A DNA stretch of 64,000 nt from Chitinophaga niabensis (GTDB lineage Bacteria; Bacteroidota; Bacteroidia; Chitinophagales; Chitinophagaceae). Shown piece after piece: positions 56,538-64,000 of the stretch. The notes beneath the pieces were generated by a model. That model saw only the letters and a program-made list of their open reading frames with translations. It did no database searches and was not told the DNA's origin. Where the stretch lies: contig NZ_CP154260.1 of assembly GCF_039545795.1 (NCBI RefSeq), positions 6,515,001-6,579,000 of the forward strand. The letters are read 5' to 3'. Position numbers and translations under genes: made by a program. How positions within the stretch are numbered: the stretch's first letter is position 1; every line of letters begins with the position of its first letter.

Positions 56538-56579
56538 AGCGGATTCCCATGGAGGGGCGTTCAGCTTAAATTGAGTAAA

Positions 56580-56945
56580 ATGCAAGAAACAAAAAGGCAA
56601 AAGCAGGTAGGGCAACTCGTGCAGGAGGAATTGAGTGATATATTCATGCGTATGGGGTTCAACGTTACAGAGGGAGGTATGATCTCCATCTCTTCCGTGA
56701 AAATGACGCCAGACCTGCTGGAGGCAAGGGTATATTTAAGCATGTTCCAGATCAAATCCCCGGAAGAGATGCTGGAAAAGATCAATGAGCGGATGGGTGA
56801 GATCAGGGGAGCACTGGGTAACAGGGTAGCCAAACAATTACGCCGCGTGCCTTACATCAATTTCTTCCTGGATGATACGCTGGATCATGTGTTCAAGATG
56901 GAGGAACTCTTTAAGAAGATCAACGAGGATAAAGACAAGAAGTAA
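56580..56945 (+). CDS. rbfA: Ribosome-binding factor A
   Basis: Binds the 30S subunit for 16S rRNA 5' end maturation. 121 residues from the ATG at 56580. The KH-like fold is evident in RQKQVGQLVQEELSDIF, then VKMTPDLLEARVYLS and the RVPYINFFLDDTLDHVF strand/helix. Located 9 bases before the LolC/E-like permease gene. The TTG frame from 56535 is rejected. Confidence 0.93.
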   Translation: MQETKRQKQVGQLVQEELSDIFMRMGFNVTEGGMISISSVKMTPDLLEARVYLSMFQIKSPEEMLEKINERMGEIRGALGNRVAKQLRRVPYINFFLDDTLDHVFKMEELFKKINEDKDKK

Positions 56946-56953
56946 ATTACAAC

Positions 56954-58186
56954 ATGATCTGGCAGTTCGCACTTCGTTATTTCCGGGCCCGCAAATCCAC
57001 CAGCGCCATCAATATTATTGCATGGGTAAGCGTGGGGGCAATTGCAGTAGGTACTGCCGCCTTGATCACAGTGCTGAGTGTTTTCAATGGCTTTACCGGG
57101 CTTGTTAAATCACTCTATTCTTCTTTTTACCCCACACTCAAAGTAGCGCCGGCTACCGGCAAAACCATTATACTAACTGCCAGCCAGCTCAAAGAAATAG
57201 CAGCTATCCCGGGCGTGGCACATTATTCACAGTCCATCGAAGAAAAGGCCGTACTGCGTTTTGGCAATGAACAAACCATTGCCGTACTGAAAGGAGTGGA
57301 CACTGCATTCAGATCTGTAGCCGGTTTGCAGGACAAGATCGTGCGGGGCCGGTTTGACCTTAGCCATGAAAATGGCTACCAGGCCATATTTGGAATGGGA
57401 ATAGAAACTGCGTTGGGTGTGGATGTGGAACATAGCCTGGTACCCGTGAACGTATATATGCCTAAAAGGGATGCTAACAGTAACCTCAATGCGGCACTTC
57501 CTGAACAGGCCCTGAATACCGGGGTGATCTATCCTGTAGGCACTTTTGCCATCCAGCAGGAGTTTGACAGCAAATACATCCTCACAGATATCAGCTTCCT
57601 GCGCAACTTATTGAACATGAGCCCCGGGGAAATGTCTTCCCTGGAATTATCCGTGAAGCCGGGGTATTCGGAAAAGAAGGTGAAGCGGAAAGTGCAGGAA
57701 TTACTGGGAGATACGGTAAAAGTGCTCACCCGTGTGGAACAGAATGCCACCATATATAATATTATGCAAACTGAAAAGTGGGTGGTGTATGTGTTCCTGA
57801 GCTTTATCCTGGTAATTGCCGCTTTCAACATGATCGGCTCATTATCTATGCTGGTGATAGAAAAGCAGAAGGACATTACCATCCTGAAAGCCATGGGCAG
57901 CCGCAATAGTCTTATTCAGCGGATCTTTCTAACGGAAGGATTGATCATAGCAGGGGCTGGCAGCGTCATCGGGTTTAGCCTGGCTATCACCATTTGTTTA
58001 TTGCAGCAGCATTTTGGCCTGGTAAAGCTGGGAGGCGGTTCTTTTCTGATAGATGCTTTCCCCGTGGAGATGCACTTAGATGATTTTATCCTGGTGAGTG
58101 TAACCATCCTCGTTATAGGGGTGCTGGCCAGTTGGTATCCGGCCAAAAGGGCTGCCAGCCAGGAAATAGCACTAAAAGCCACTTAA
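56954..58186 (+). CDS. LolC/LolE-like ABC permease (FtsX family)
   Basis: 410 residues. Four transmembrane helices: one at about 18-45, three after 270. A large periplasmic domain lies between (about 50-270). FtsX/MacB-like C-terminal region has VVYVFLSFILVIAAFNMIGS and ASWYPAKRAASQEIAL. Probable partner of a LolD ATPase for lipoprotein release; no ATPase is nearby. Starts 9 bases after rbfA. Confidence 0.9.
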   Translation: MIWQFALRYFRARKSTSAINIIAWVSVGAIAVGTAALITVLSVFNGFTGLVKSLYSSFYPTLKVAPATGKTIILTASQLKEIAAIPGVAHYSQSIEEKAVLRFGNEQTIAVLKGVDTAFRSVAGLQDKIVRGRFDLSHENGYQAIFGMGIETALGVDVEHSLVPVNVYMPKRDANSNLNAALPEQALNTGVIYPVGTFAIQQEFDSKYILTDISFLRNLLNMSPGEMSSLELSVKPGYSEKKVKRKVQELLGDTVKVLTRVEQNATIYNIMQTEKWVVYVFLSFILVIAAFNMIGSLSMLVIEKQKDITILKAMGSRNSLIQRIFLTEGLIIAGAGSVIGFSLAITICLLQQHFGLVKLGGGSFLIDAFPVEMHLDDFILVSVTILVIGVLASWYPAKRAASQEIALKAT

Positions 58187-58191
58187 AATAT

Positions 58192-58229
58192 AAAGGCGCC
58201 GTATCAATTGACACGGCGCCTTTTTTTAT
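58192..58229 (+). terminator. Terminator of rbfA-permease operon
   Basis: 11-bp stem AAAGGCGCCGT (58192-58202) with its complement at 58213-58223, 10-base loop, seven T. Confidence 0.88.
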
Positions 58230-58243
58230 ACTTACTGTAAGGT

Positions 58244-59083
58244 TTAATAATCACCCAGTGTTTCCGGCAATTGCGCCAGGGCTTTCGCTAATTGCTCATC
58301 ATTAGGAGCAATGCCATGCCATTCATGGGAACCTTCCATGAAATCAACGCCTTTACCCATGCCCGTTTTCATGATAATTACAATAGGCTGGCCTTTGCCG
58401 GCAAGGCTTTTCGCCTTTTCCAGGGTAGCTACCACTTCATCCACATCATTACCGTTATCCAGATTCAGTACAACCCAGCCAAAAGAGGTGAATTTAGCAC
58501 CAAGGTCACCCAGGCTCATTACTTTATCTGTAGGGCCATCGATCTGTTGACCATTATAATCCACAGTTGCGATCAGGTTGTCCACTTTATGATGCGCTGC
58601 AAACATAATGGCTTCCCAGTTCTGACCTTCTTCCAGTTCACCATCTCCGTGAAGGGAATATACCAGTTTGCTGTCTTTATTGAGTTTTTTAGAGAGGGCT
58701 GCACCCAGTGCAACACTCATGCCCTGGCCGAGGGAGCCACTGGCAATACGAACACCGGGAAGATGTTCATGTGTGGTGGGATGCCCCTGAAGGCGGGAAT
58801 TGAGTTTCCGGAAAGTAGCCAGTTCCGCTTTGGGGAAATAGCCGGAATGCGCCAGTGCACTGTAATACACAGGAGAAATGTGACCATTGGAGAGGAAGAA
58901 AAGGTCCTGGTCTTTACCGTCCATATCAAATGGTTCGGGATGATGTTCCATCACCTTGAAAAACAAGGCCGTAAAATAATCCGTACAGCCCAGGGATCCT
59001 CCGGGATGTCCGCTTTGTACAGCATGTACCATCCGTACAATGTCCCGCCTGATCTGCGTGGCTATATCTTTCAGTTCTGGCAT
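58244..59083 (-). CDS. Transketolase, N-terminal subunit
   Basis: 279 residues from the ATG at 59083. ThDP-binding half of transketolase: QSGHPGGSLG, HGDGELEEGQNWEA (GDGE metal/ThDP motif) and a following N in DYNGQQ. The C-terminal subunit (pyrimidine-binding and C domains) is not adjacent; the next gene downstream is convergent. TACTTTTG box at 59107-59114. Confidence 0.95.
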   Translation of the reverse strand: MPELKDIATQIRRDIVRMVHAVQSGHPGGSLGCTDYFTALFFKVMEHHPEPFDMDGKDQDLFFLSNGHISPVYYSALAHSGYFPKAELATFRKLNSRLQGHPTTHEHLPGVRIASGSLGQGMSVALGAALSKKLNKDSKLVYSLHGDGELEEGQNWEAIMFAAHHKVDNLIATVDYNGQQIDGPTDKVMSLGDLGAKFTSFGWVVLNLDNGNDVDEVVATLEKAKSLAGKGQPIVIIMKTGMGKGVDFMEGSHEWHGIAPNDEQLAKALAQLPETLGDY

Positions 59084-59106
59084 GATAATTGGCATTTTAT
59101 AAGCCG

Positions 59107-59114
59107 CAAAAGTA
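59107..59114 (-). promoter_or_regulatory. -7 element of the transketolase gene
   Basis: TACTTTTG on the minus strand, exact match, 23 bases before the ATG at 59083. Confidence 0.5.
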
Positions 59115-59217
59115 ATAAGAAATTGCCCAGATTCTCAGCGTATTCCGCGTTTTTTTAGAAGAATGGCTAAAAACCATAGTTTTTATAAAATGTTGATACG
59201 CATATCACTGAATTTAA

Positions 59218-59225
59218 TATCTTTG
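59218..59225 (+). promoter_or_regulatory. -7 element of the WecA-like gene
   Basis: TATCTTTG, exact match, 16 bases before the ATG at 59242. A TTG at 59193-59195 is 22 bases upstream and could be the -33 element. Confidence 0.5.
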
Positions 59226-59241
59226 CACCACAACCCCCCGT

Positions 59242-60384
59242 ATGGAGAATGTAATTATCGCGACTGTCCTGAGTTTCGTTATAACCTATTTTGCCATACC
59301 CGTTTTAATCCGGGTGGCAGAATTGAAACATCTATATGACGAACCAGACGAGCGCAAATCGCATAAATCCCGTATCCCCACGCTCGGTGGATTGGGTTTC
59401 TTTGCCGGCTTTGTGCTGGCAACACTGGTTTGCGCCCCTTCGCAGCAAACTTTCCCTCTTCAATATCTTGTTGCGGCTTTCTTTGTCATTTTCATCGTAG
59501 GTATGAAAGATGATATCACCGGCCTTTCCCCGGTTAAGAAACTGGTAGGTCAGCTGGTGGCTGCTTTTGCAATCATTTACCTGGGTAACCTCCAGATCCG
59601 CAATATGTATGGCATGTTCGGCATCGAAACATTACCATACCACTTCAGCCTTTTACTTACCTATTTCACTTTTATCGTAGTGATCAACGCCTTCAACCTG
59701 ATCGATGGTATCGATGGGCTGGCGGGTAGTATCGGCATGCTGGTTTCCGCAGTGCTGGGTGCTTACTTCCTTTATGTGAATGAGGTTACTTTTGCCGTAA
59801 TGGGATTCAGTCTCGCTGCAGGCCTGGCCGCATTCCTGATCTTCAATATCACCCCGGCGAAAATATTCATGGGAGATACCGGTTCACTTTTAGTGGGTCT
59901 GGTGAACGCAACCCTGATCGTTAAATTCATTGAAATTGCAGGTAACCCGGTGGGCAAAATGCCGCTGGAGGCAGTTCCTGCTATCGCATTTGCCATCCTG
60001 ATCATTCCTTTGTTTGATACCTTAAGGGTATTTGCCATCAGGATGAGCCGCGGCAGATCTCCTTTTACCGCAGACAGGCACCATATTCATCATTACATGC
60101 TGGCCCTGGGGCTTTCGCACCGCCAGGCAACATTGGTGGCCGTGGTGTTCAATGCAGGTTTTATCACTTTAGCCTTTTCCTTACAAAGTATAGGTACAAC
60201 TTACCTCATGGGCCTGATCGGCTCACTGGCCTTAGGGTTCACCGCTATACTTTTCGTGTTGAAGAAACGGAAAGAAACACCGAAACCGGCTGTGGTATTA
60301 GCGGAAGAAGTAGAAGTGGCGCCAGCCATTACTAAACCTAAGATTCTGCGTATCAATACAGAAGGAATGTTACAGGACAAGTAA
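59242..60384 (+). CDS. WecA/MraY-like polyprenyl-phosphate sugar-1-phosphate transferase
   Basis: 380 residues, about ten to eleven transmembrane helices. Starts O-antigen- or glycan-lipid synthesis by moving a sugar-1-phosphate from UDP-sugar to undecaprenyl phosphate. Active-site loops present: DEPDERKSH near residue 30, NAFNLIDGIDGLAG, the metal-binding MGDTGSL, and the HHIHH cluster. The C-terminal 40 residues are a charged, Glu/Pro/Lys tail. MraY is ruled out by the HHIHH and DGIDGLAG forms typical of WecA-like proteins. Confidence 0.92.
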   Translation: MENVIIATVLSFVITYFAIPVLIRVAELKHLYDEPDERKSHKSRIPTLGGLGFFAGFVLATLVCAPSQQTFPLQYLVAAFFVIFIVGMKDDITGLSPVKKLVGQLVAAFAIIYLGNLQIRNMYGMFGIETLPYHFSLLLTYFTFIVVINAFNLIDGIDGLAGSIGMLVSAVLGAYFLYVNEVTFAVMGFSLAAGLAAFLIFNITPAKIFMGDTGSLLVGLVNATLIVKFIEIAGNPVGKMPLEAVPAIAFAILIIPLFDTLRVFAIRMSRGRSPFTADRHHIHHYMLALGLSHRQATLVAVVFNAGFITLAFSLQSIGTTYLMGLIGSLALGFTAILFVLKKRKETPKPAVVLAEEVEVAPAITKPKILRINTEGMLQDK

Positions 60385-60488
60385 TATTGCCACCTGTATA
60401 AACTCCATTTACTTTTTCTATCCTGGCTCATCCTTTGATGATTAAAAGATTTCATGTAGGTTTGCATGCACTTTAAGTATTATTTCTT

Positions 60489-61052
60489 ATGCAAGACGAA
60501 CTTAATTTAATCCTGGAGGATGCAAAGGAAACCATGCAGCATTCAATTTCGCACCTGGAAACCGAGCTCACCAAAATAAGGGCTGGTAAAGCGAATACGC
60601 AGATCCTGGATGGTATTTATGTTGATTACTATGGTGCTCCCACTGCTTTGAACCAGGTTGCAAATGTGAGTGTGGCCGATGCCCGTACCCTCACCATCCA
60701 GCCCTGGGAAAAGAACATGCTTCAACCTATTGAACGCGCTATCATTGCTTCCAATATTGGCCTCAATCCGCAGAACGATGGTATCATCATACGCCTTTTC
60801 CTGCCTCCGCTTACAGAAGAACGCCGTAGAGAACTCGTGAAAAAAGTGAATGGTGAAGGAGAACATGGAAAGGTAGCTATCCGGAATATCCGCAGAGATG
60901 CTATCGAATCTATCAAGAAATTACAGAAAGACGGACTGAGTGAAGATATTGCGAAGGACGCTGAAGCGGATGTACAGGAGCTGACGGATAAATTCATCCA
61001 GATAATAGACAAGCATTGCGCAGCTAAGGACAAAGAGATTATGGCTATTTAA
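60489..61052 (+). CDS. frr: Ribosome recycling factor
   Basis: Splits post-termination ribosomes with EF-G. 187 residues, full length. Three-helix bundle with LETELTKIRAGKANTQIL at the N-terminus, VDYYGAPTALNQVANV in the small domain, and RREL/KKVNGEGEHGKVAIRNIRRD (shortened: RRELVKK and IRNIRRD). The usual pyrH neighbour is absent. Starts 104 bases after the WecA-like gene. Confidence 0.97.
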   Translation: MQDELNLILEDAKETMQHSISHLETELTKIRAGKANTQILDGIYVDYYGAPTALNQVANVSVADARTLTIQPWEKNMLQPIERAIIASNIGLNPQNDGIIIRLFLPPLTEERRRELVKKVNGEGEHGKVAIRNIRRDAIESIKKLQKDGLSEDIAKDAEADVQELTDKFIQIIDKHCAAKDKEIMAI

Positions 61053-61076
61053 GCCCTCGGGTATAAAGATCTGCAG

Positions 61077-61109
61077 GAGGCTGTTTCTTAAAGGGAACAG
61101 CCTCTTTTT
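61077..61109. terminator. Terminator between frr and the EamA gene
   Basis: 11-bp stem with one T-G pair (61077-61087/61094-61104), T run at 61105-61109, A/T flanks; serves the convergent pair. Confidence 0.85.
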
Positions 61110-61974
61110 ATTTACGGTTCACCAGGTAAACGCCGCCCATGATCCCAAATAAACACAATACCTGCAGCACATTGATTACCTCACCGGCTAATAAACCCCA
61201 GCCTATAGCTACTATAGGTAAACCATAAGTGACCATGGAAGCAAAAATAGTTCCGGCAGACCTGATCAGCTGGTAGAAAAGTATAGAAGCAATACCTGTT
61301 CCCATTACACCTAATAATACACTCGCACCAAGGCTCATCCAGGGTTTATCATCTCCCTGGAATAAAGAGAAGAAATTACCGGATAACAAGATAGGCAAGG
61401 CAAACACGGCCATAAAGAAAAGAGAGATGGATACCAGGTGCATAGAGGCATGCCCTTTCAGGTAATGATGCACAATAGTAATGTTCAACCCATAACAGGC
61501 TGTAGCCAGTACTACAAAGAAGCCATAGTACCAGTATTCATTTGTATTGATCCCTTTGGCAAGGAATAAACAGATCACCCCAACAAAACCTATCGCAAGG
61601 CCTATCAGTTGCCTTTTTGCTACAGGAGCGCGAAAGATCACCAGCCCAAAGAATAAGGCAAATACCGGTGTGAAAGAATTAAGCATACCTGCCAGCGAAC
61701 TGTCTATCCTCGTTTCCGCAATGCAGAACAGGTAAGCGGGGATACCATTACCCAACAGGCCGGAAACAATGATCAGGGGAAGTTTACTTTTAGGCACTTC
61801 GCGTATCGCTTTCAGGAAAAAAGGAAGTAATGCCAGACCACCTGAAATAAGCCTCAGGCTTGCTACCTGGTAAGGGTTAAAGGATTCCAGACCCAGCTTC
61901 ATCAGTATGAAAGAGCTGCCCCAGGTAAGGGACAGGAGCAGAAAGATCCCCCAGTTTAATAAGCGTTGGTCCAT
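61108..61974 (-). CDS. EamA/DMT superfamily transporter
   Basis: 288 residues, ten predicted transmembrane helices in two EamA repeats (SLTWGSSFILMKLGLE at the start; the second repeat begins about residue 145). Exports metabolites or drugs; substrate unknown. Its stop is one base before the frr terminator ends, so the two are closely convergent. Confidence 0.9.
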   Translation of the reverse strand: MDQRLLNWGIFLLLSLTWGSSFILMKLGLESFNPYQVASLRLISGGLALLPFFLKAIREVPKSKLPLIIVSGLLGNGIPAYLFCIAETRIDSSLAGMLNSFTPVFALFFGLVIFRAPVAKRQLIGLAIGFVGVICLFLAKGINTNEYWYYGFFVVLATACYGLNITIVHHYLKGHASMHLVSISLFFMAVFALPILLSGNFFSLFQGDDKPWMSLGASVLLGVMGTGIASILFYQLIRSAGTIFASMVTYGLPIVAIGWGLLAGEVINVLQVLCLFGIMGGVYLVNRK

Positions 61975-62009
61975 AGGGCCGTAAAGATACCGAATCCCGG
62001 TATGCTAAA

Positions 62010-62017
62010 TAAATTTG
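62010..62017 (+). promoter_or_regulatory. -7 element of the PPK2 gene
   Basis: TAAATTTG, exact match, 27 bases before the ATG at 62045. A TTG frame at 62015 overlaps it and is not a real start. Confidence 0.5.
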
Positions 62018-62044
62018 CTTAAATTTAATAAAGATCTTACGCGT

Positions 62045-62818
62045 ATGCCTACTGTAAAACTCTCATCAATAGCCACTACGGCCCCACAGAAGTTCGGGAA
62101 GGAGCAAACCAAAGAGCAGTTCAGAAGGATCCAGGGTGAACTGGACGACTTGCAAAATCTCCTCTACGCTGAACATAAACATAGTTTATTGGTTGTATTA
62201 CAGGGAATGGATGCCAGCGGTAAAGATGGCGTGATCCGTAATGTGTTTGGTATGATGAACCCGATGGGGGTACAGGTGCAGCCTTTTAAAGCACCTACGG
62301 AAGAACAGATGGACCATGATTTCCTGTGGCGGATACATCAGCATGCACCCGCTAAGGGAATGATCCAGGTATTCAACCGCTCCCATTATGAGGATGTATT
62401 GGTGCAACGTGTGCATAAATGGGTAGATGAAAAAACGATCAAAAGAAGATTTGATGCCATCAATGATTTTGAGAAACTGCTGACGGAACATAACGATACC
62501 CACATTCTGAAATTCTATTTACACGTTTCACCGGAAGAACAAAAACAACGGCTCACAGAACGTACGCAGGACCCAACAAAAATGTGGAAGTACAACGAAA
62601 AAGATTTTGCAGAAGCTAAACTCTTTAAAACATACTGGAAAGCATATGAAGATGTATTCCGGCAGTGCGATAAAGTGCCCTGGATCATTGTACCGGCAGA
62701 TCAGAACTGGTATAAGGAATACGTGGTGGCTAAAACGGTAAGGGATACACTAAGATCATTGAAGATGAAGTTCCCTAAATTGCCGGTACCAAAAAATAAT
62801 GAGGATAACCAAGCGTAA
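62045..62818 (+). CDS. Polyphosphate kinase 2 family protein
   Basis: 257 residues from the ATG at 62045. PPK2 fold with Walker A GMDASGKDG, the second conserved FNRSHYEDV and the lid region with RFDAINDFEKLL and KMWKYNEKDF. Uses polyphosphate to phosphorylate nucleotides, or the reverse; class I-III substrate choice not assigned. Lies 60 bases upstream of mscL. Confidence 0.94.
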   Translation: MPTVKLSSIATTAPQKFGKEQTKEQFRRIQGELDDLQNLLYAEHKHSLLVVLQGMDASGKDGVIRNVFGMMNPMGVQVQPFKAPTEEQMDHDFLWRIHQHAPAKGMIQVFNRSHYEDVLVQRVHKWVDEKTIKRRFDAINDFEKLLTEHNDTHILKFYLHVSPEEQKQRLTERTQDPTKMWKYNEKDFAEAKLFKTYWKAYEDVFRQCDKVPWIIVPADQNWYKEYVVAKTVRDTLRSLKMKFPKLPVPKNNEDNQA

Positions 62819-62878
62819 ATTATTAATATCGCGGTTAGTATATACCATTCATTATTTCTTAACACTAAATTTTAGCGT

Positions 62879-63253
62879 ATGTCTTTTTTCAGTGAATTTA
62901 AAGCCTTTGCCATGAAAGGCAATGTGATCGATCTCGCAGTGGGTGTTGTGATCGGCGCTGCTTTCGGAAAGATTGTAGGTTCTCTTGTTGATGCGATCAT
63001 TATGCCATTGGTAGGAATCCTGATCGGTGGATTTGATTTCAAAGGCCTGATGATCAAAGTGGGAACTGCCGAAGTGAAATACGGTATGTTTCTCCAGGCA
63101 ACGGTAGAATTCATAATAGTAGCCTTCGCTATCTTTCTCCTCGTAAGGGCTATTAACCGGCTGAAAAAACCAGAAGAACCCGTAGCACCTGCAGGCCCCA
63201 CCACAGAAGAGAAATTGCTGATGGAGATCCGCGATGCCATTAAACAAAAATAA
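62879..63253 (+). CDS. mscL: Large-conductance mechanosensitive channel MscL
   Basis: 124 residues with two transmembrane helices and the N-terminal amphipathic helix. The first helix begins [20 protein letters not shown], a near-perfect MscL signature (FKAFAMKGN before it); the second is [20 protein letters not shown]. Opens under extreme hypo-osmotic stress. Sits just downstream of PPK2, another stress gene. Confidence 0.97.
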   Translation: MSFFSEFKAFAMKGNVIDLAVGVVIGAAFGKIVGSLVDAIIMPLVGILIGGFDFKGLMIKVGTAEVKYGMFLQATVEFIIVAFAIFLLVRAINRLKKPEEPVAPAGPTTEEKLLMEIRDAIKQK

Positions 63254-63272
63254 TTCAACCTTGTTAAGATAG

Positions 63273-63302
63273 ACGGTTGGCCGGGCAACGGCCAACCGTT
63301 CA
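63273..63302 (+). terminator. Hairpin after mscL
   Basis: 10-bp perfect stem ACGGTTGGCC / GGCCAACCGT with a 7-base loop; no clear T run follows, so termination strength is uncertain. Confidence 0.65.
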
Positions 63303-63330
63303 CTATTTAATCTATATAACCAATTTGAGA

Positions 63331-64000
63331 ATGAAGAAGTTTTATTTAGCTGTTACCCTGTGCCTGCTGACCTTTGGATCCATACAGGCGCAAGACAATA
63401 GTATGAAGAAAGTAAGAGAAGAAGCAGCAGCCAAGATTAAGAATGCAGAGAAAGATACCACTGGCAGATTATGGAAGAAGGGAGGCAATTTTGGCCTCAT
63501 GTTCAACCAGGGATCTTTAACGAACTGGGCAGCAGGTGGTGATAAACTATCACTCTCCCTGCTCGGTACCTTAAACGCTTTCGCGAATTATAAAAAAGGA
63601 AAACACTCCTGGGATAATAATATTGACCTTGCTTACGGTTATGTGAACACCACCAGCCTTGGCAGCCGTAAAAGTGACGACCGGATTGATATGACCTCCA
63701 AATACGGGTACGAAATAGGAAAACACTGGTACCTGGGCGCTTTATTCAACCTCAGAACGCAGTTTGCAAATGGTTACCTGTATCCGGCAGACACTACCAG
63801 GCAACTGACATCTAAGTTCTTTGCTCCTGCATATATCGTACTGTCCCCGGGTATTGATTATATGCCCAATAAGGAGTTTTCATTGTTCATGTCCCCCATC
63901 ACTGCCCGCTGGGTAGTAGTGATGGACGATACCCTGTCTGCCAAAGGGGCCTATGGTGTGGATACCGGGAAACATGTAAAAGGGGAGTTCGGTGCTTACC
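63331..64000 (+). CDS. DUF3078 domain outer-membrane protein (3' partial)
   Basis: 223 complete codons visible; the frame stays open past the window end. Signal peptide 1-21 ending IQAQ. A Trp/Gly-rich domain with GGNFGLMFNQGSLTNWAAGGD and many aromatic/Tyr strands (KYGYEIGKHWYLGALFNL, shortened) fits the Bacteroidota DUF3078 beta-barrel family. Function unknown. Starts 77 bases after mscL. Confidence 0.87.
   Translation, partial: MKKFYLAVTLCLLTFGSIQAQDNSMKKVREEAAAKIKNAEKDTTGRLWKKGGNFGLMFNQGSLTNWAAGGDKLSLSLLGTLNAFANYKKGKHSWDNNIDLAYGYVNTTSLGSRKSDDRIDMTSKYGYEIGKHWYLGALFNLRTQFANGYLYPADTTRQLTSKFFAPAYIVLSPGIDYMPNKEFSLFMSPITARWVVVMDDTLSAKGAYGVDTGKHVKGEFGAY

Noticed and set aside
56535..56579. TTG start for rbfA
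   Set aside because: It overlaps the exact TAATTTTG promoter box; the ATG at 56580 starts at the usual RbfA N-terminus.
58292..59158. 288-residue frame opposite the transketolase
   Set aside because: Same-phase shadow; the minus-strand ThDP motifs are unmistakable.
62015..62044. TTG start for the PPK2 gene
   Set aside because: Lies inside the TAAATTTG promoter element; ATG at 62045 fits the family.

Overview
The window is a chromosomal core segment of a Bacteroidota bacterium, most likely a Chitinophaga-like member of the Chitinophagaceae. The evidence is: many starts preceded by the Bacteroidota -7 element TAnnTTTG and few by a Shine-Dalgarno sequence; Bacteroidota-typical families (DUF5686 and DUF3078 outer-membrane proteins, a moxR/DUF58/batA cluster, PepSY-like and SIMPL secreted proteins, many small lipoproteins); and an isoleucyl-tRNA synthetase of the GxHH type. 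I see no rRNA, tRNA, CRISPR array, insertion sequence or prophage. Gene order is dense, with short operons and many convergent pairs separated by strong hairpin terminators. Region 1-12.6 kb: 5'-truncated aldehyde dehydrogenase, double-PDZ secreted protein, alaS, M23 peptidase with a long leader, a MerR-type regulator that begins with a clamp-binding-like peptide, a thioredoxin-fold protein, MscS channel, amidohydrolase, prfA, an EF-hand-like protein and an OmpA lipoprotein. Region 12.6-20 kb: class-III aminotransferase, gamma-carbonic anhydrase-like protein, two tandem mini-lipoproteins of 49 and 55 residues, then a minus-strand operon moxR, DUF58, BatD/DUF4381-like protein, batA, rsgA. Region 20-36 kb: cyclophilin, gcvH, VanZ-like, XRE regulator, DUF5686 protein, a membrane protein/winged-helix/DgkA operon, a 1120-residue peptidase-like/TolB-like/beta-barrel protein, MBL hydrolase, polysaccharide flippase, and a translation-quality cluster (arfB, dtd, MazG-like, glyS). 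Region 36-52 kb: mfd, SIMPL protein, lipoprotein, an AT-rich orphan, gyrB, AsmA-like protein, Cys-rich AraC regulator, PepSY-like protein, ileS and a DksA-like protein with a histone-H1-like tail. Region 52-64 kb: a GpgS-like glycosyltransferase fused to a HAD domain lacking its nucleophile, MsbA-like ABC exporter, rbfA, LolC/E-like permease, orphan transketolase N-half, WecA-like transferase, frr, EamA transporter, PPK2, mscL and a 3'-truncated DUF3078 protein. The genes fall into three main themes: translation and its quality control (alaS, prfA, rsgA, arfB, dtd, glyS, ileS, rbfA, frr), envelope biogenesis (Bat proteins, OM proteins, flippase, LolC/E-like, MsbA-like, WecA-like, DgkA), and stress or osmotic responses (MscS, MscL, PPK2, Mfd). 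The least conventional items are the glycosyltransferase-pseudophosphatase fusion, the MerR regulator with QLDLF at its N terminus, the GIHH isoleucyl-tRNA synthetase, the one-cysteine DksA with a Lys/Ala/Pro tail, the AraC regulator with a five-cysteine cluster and the tandem mini-lipoproteins. All functional calls come from motif reading by eye without database searches.
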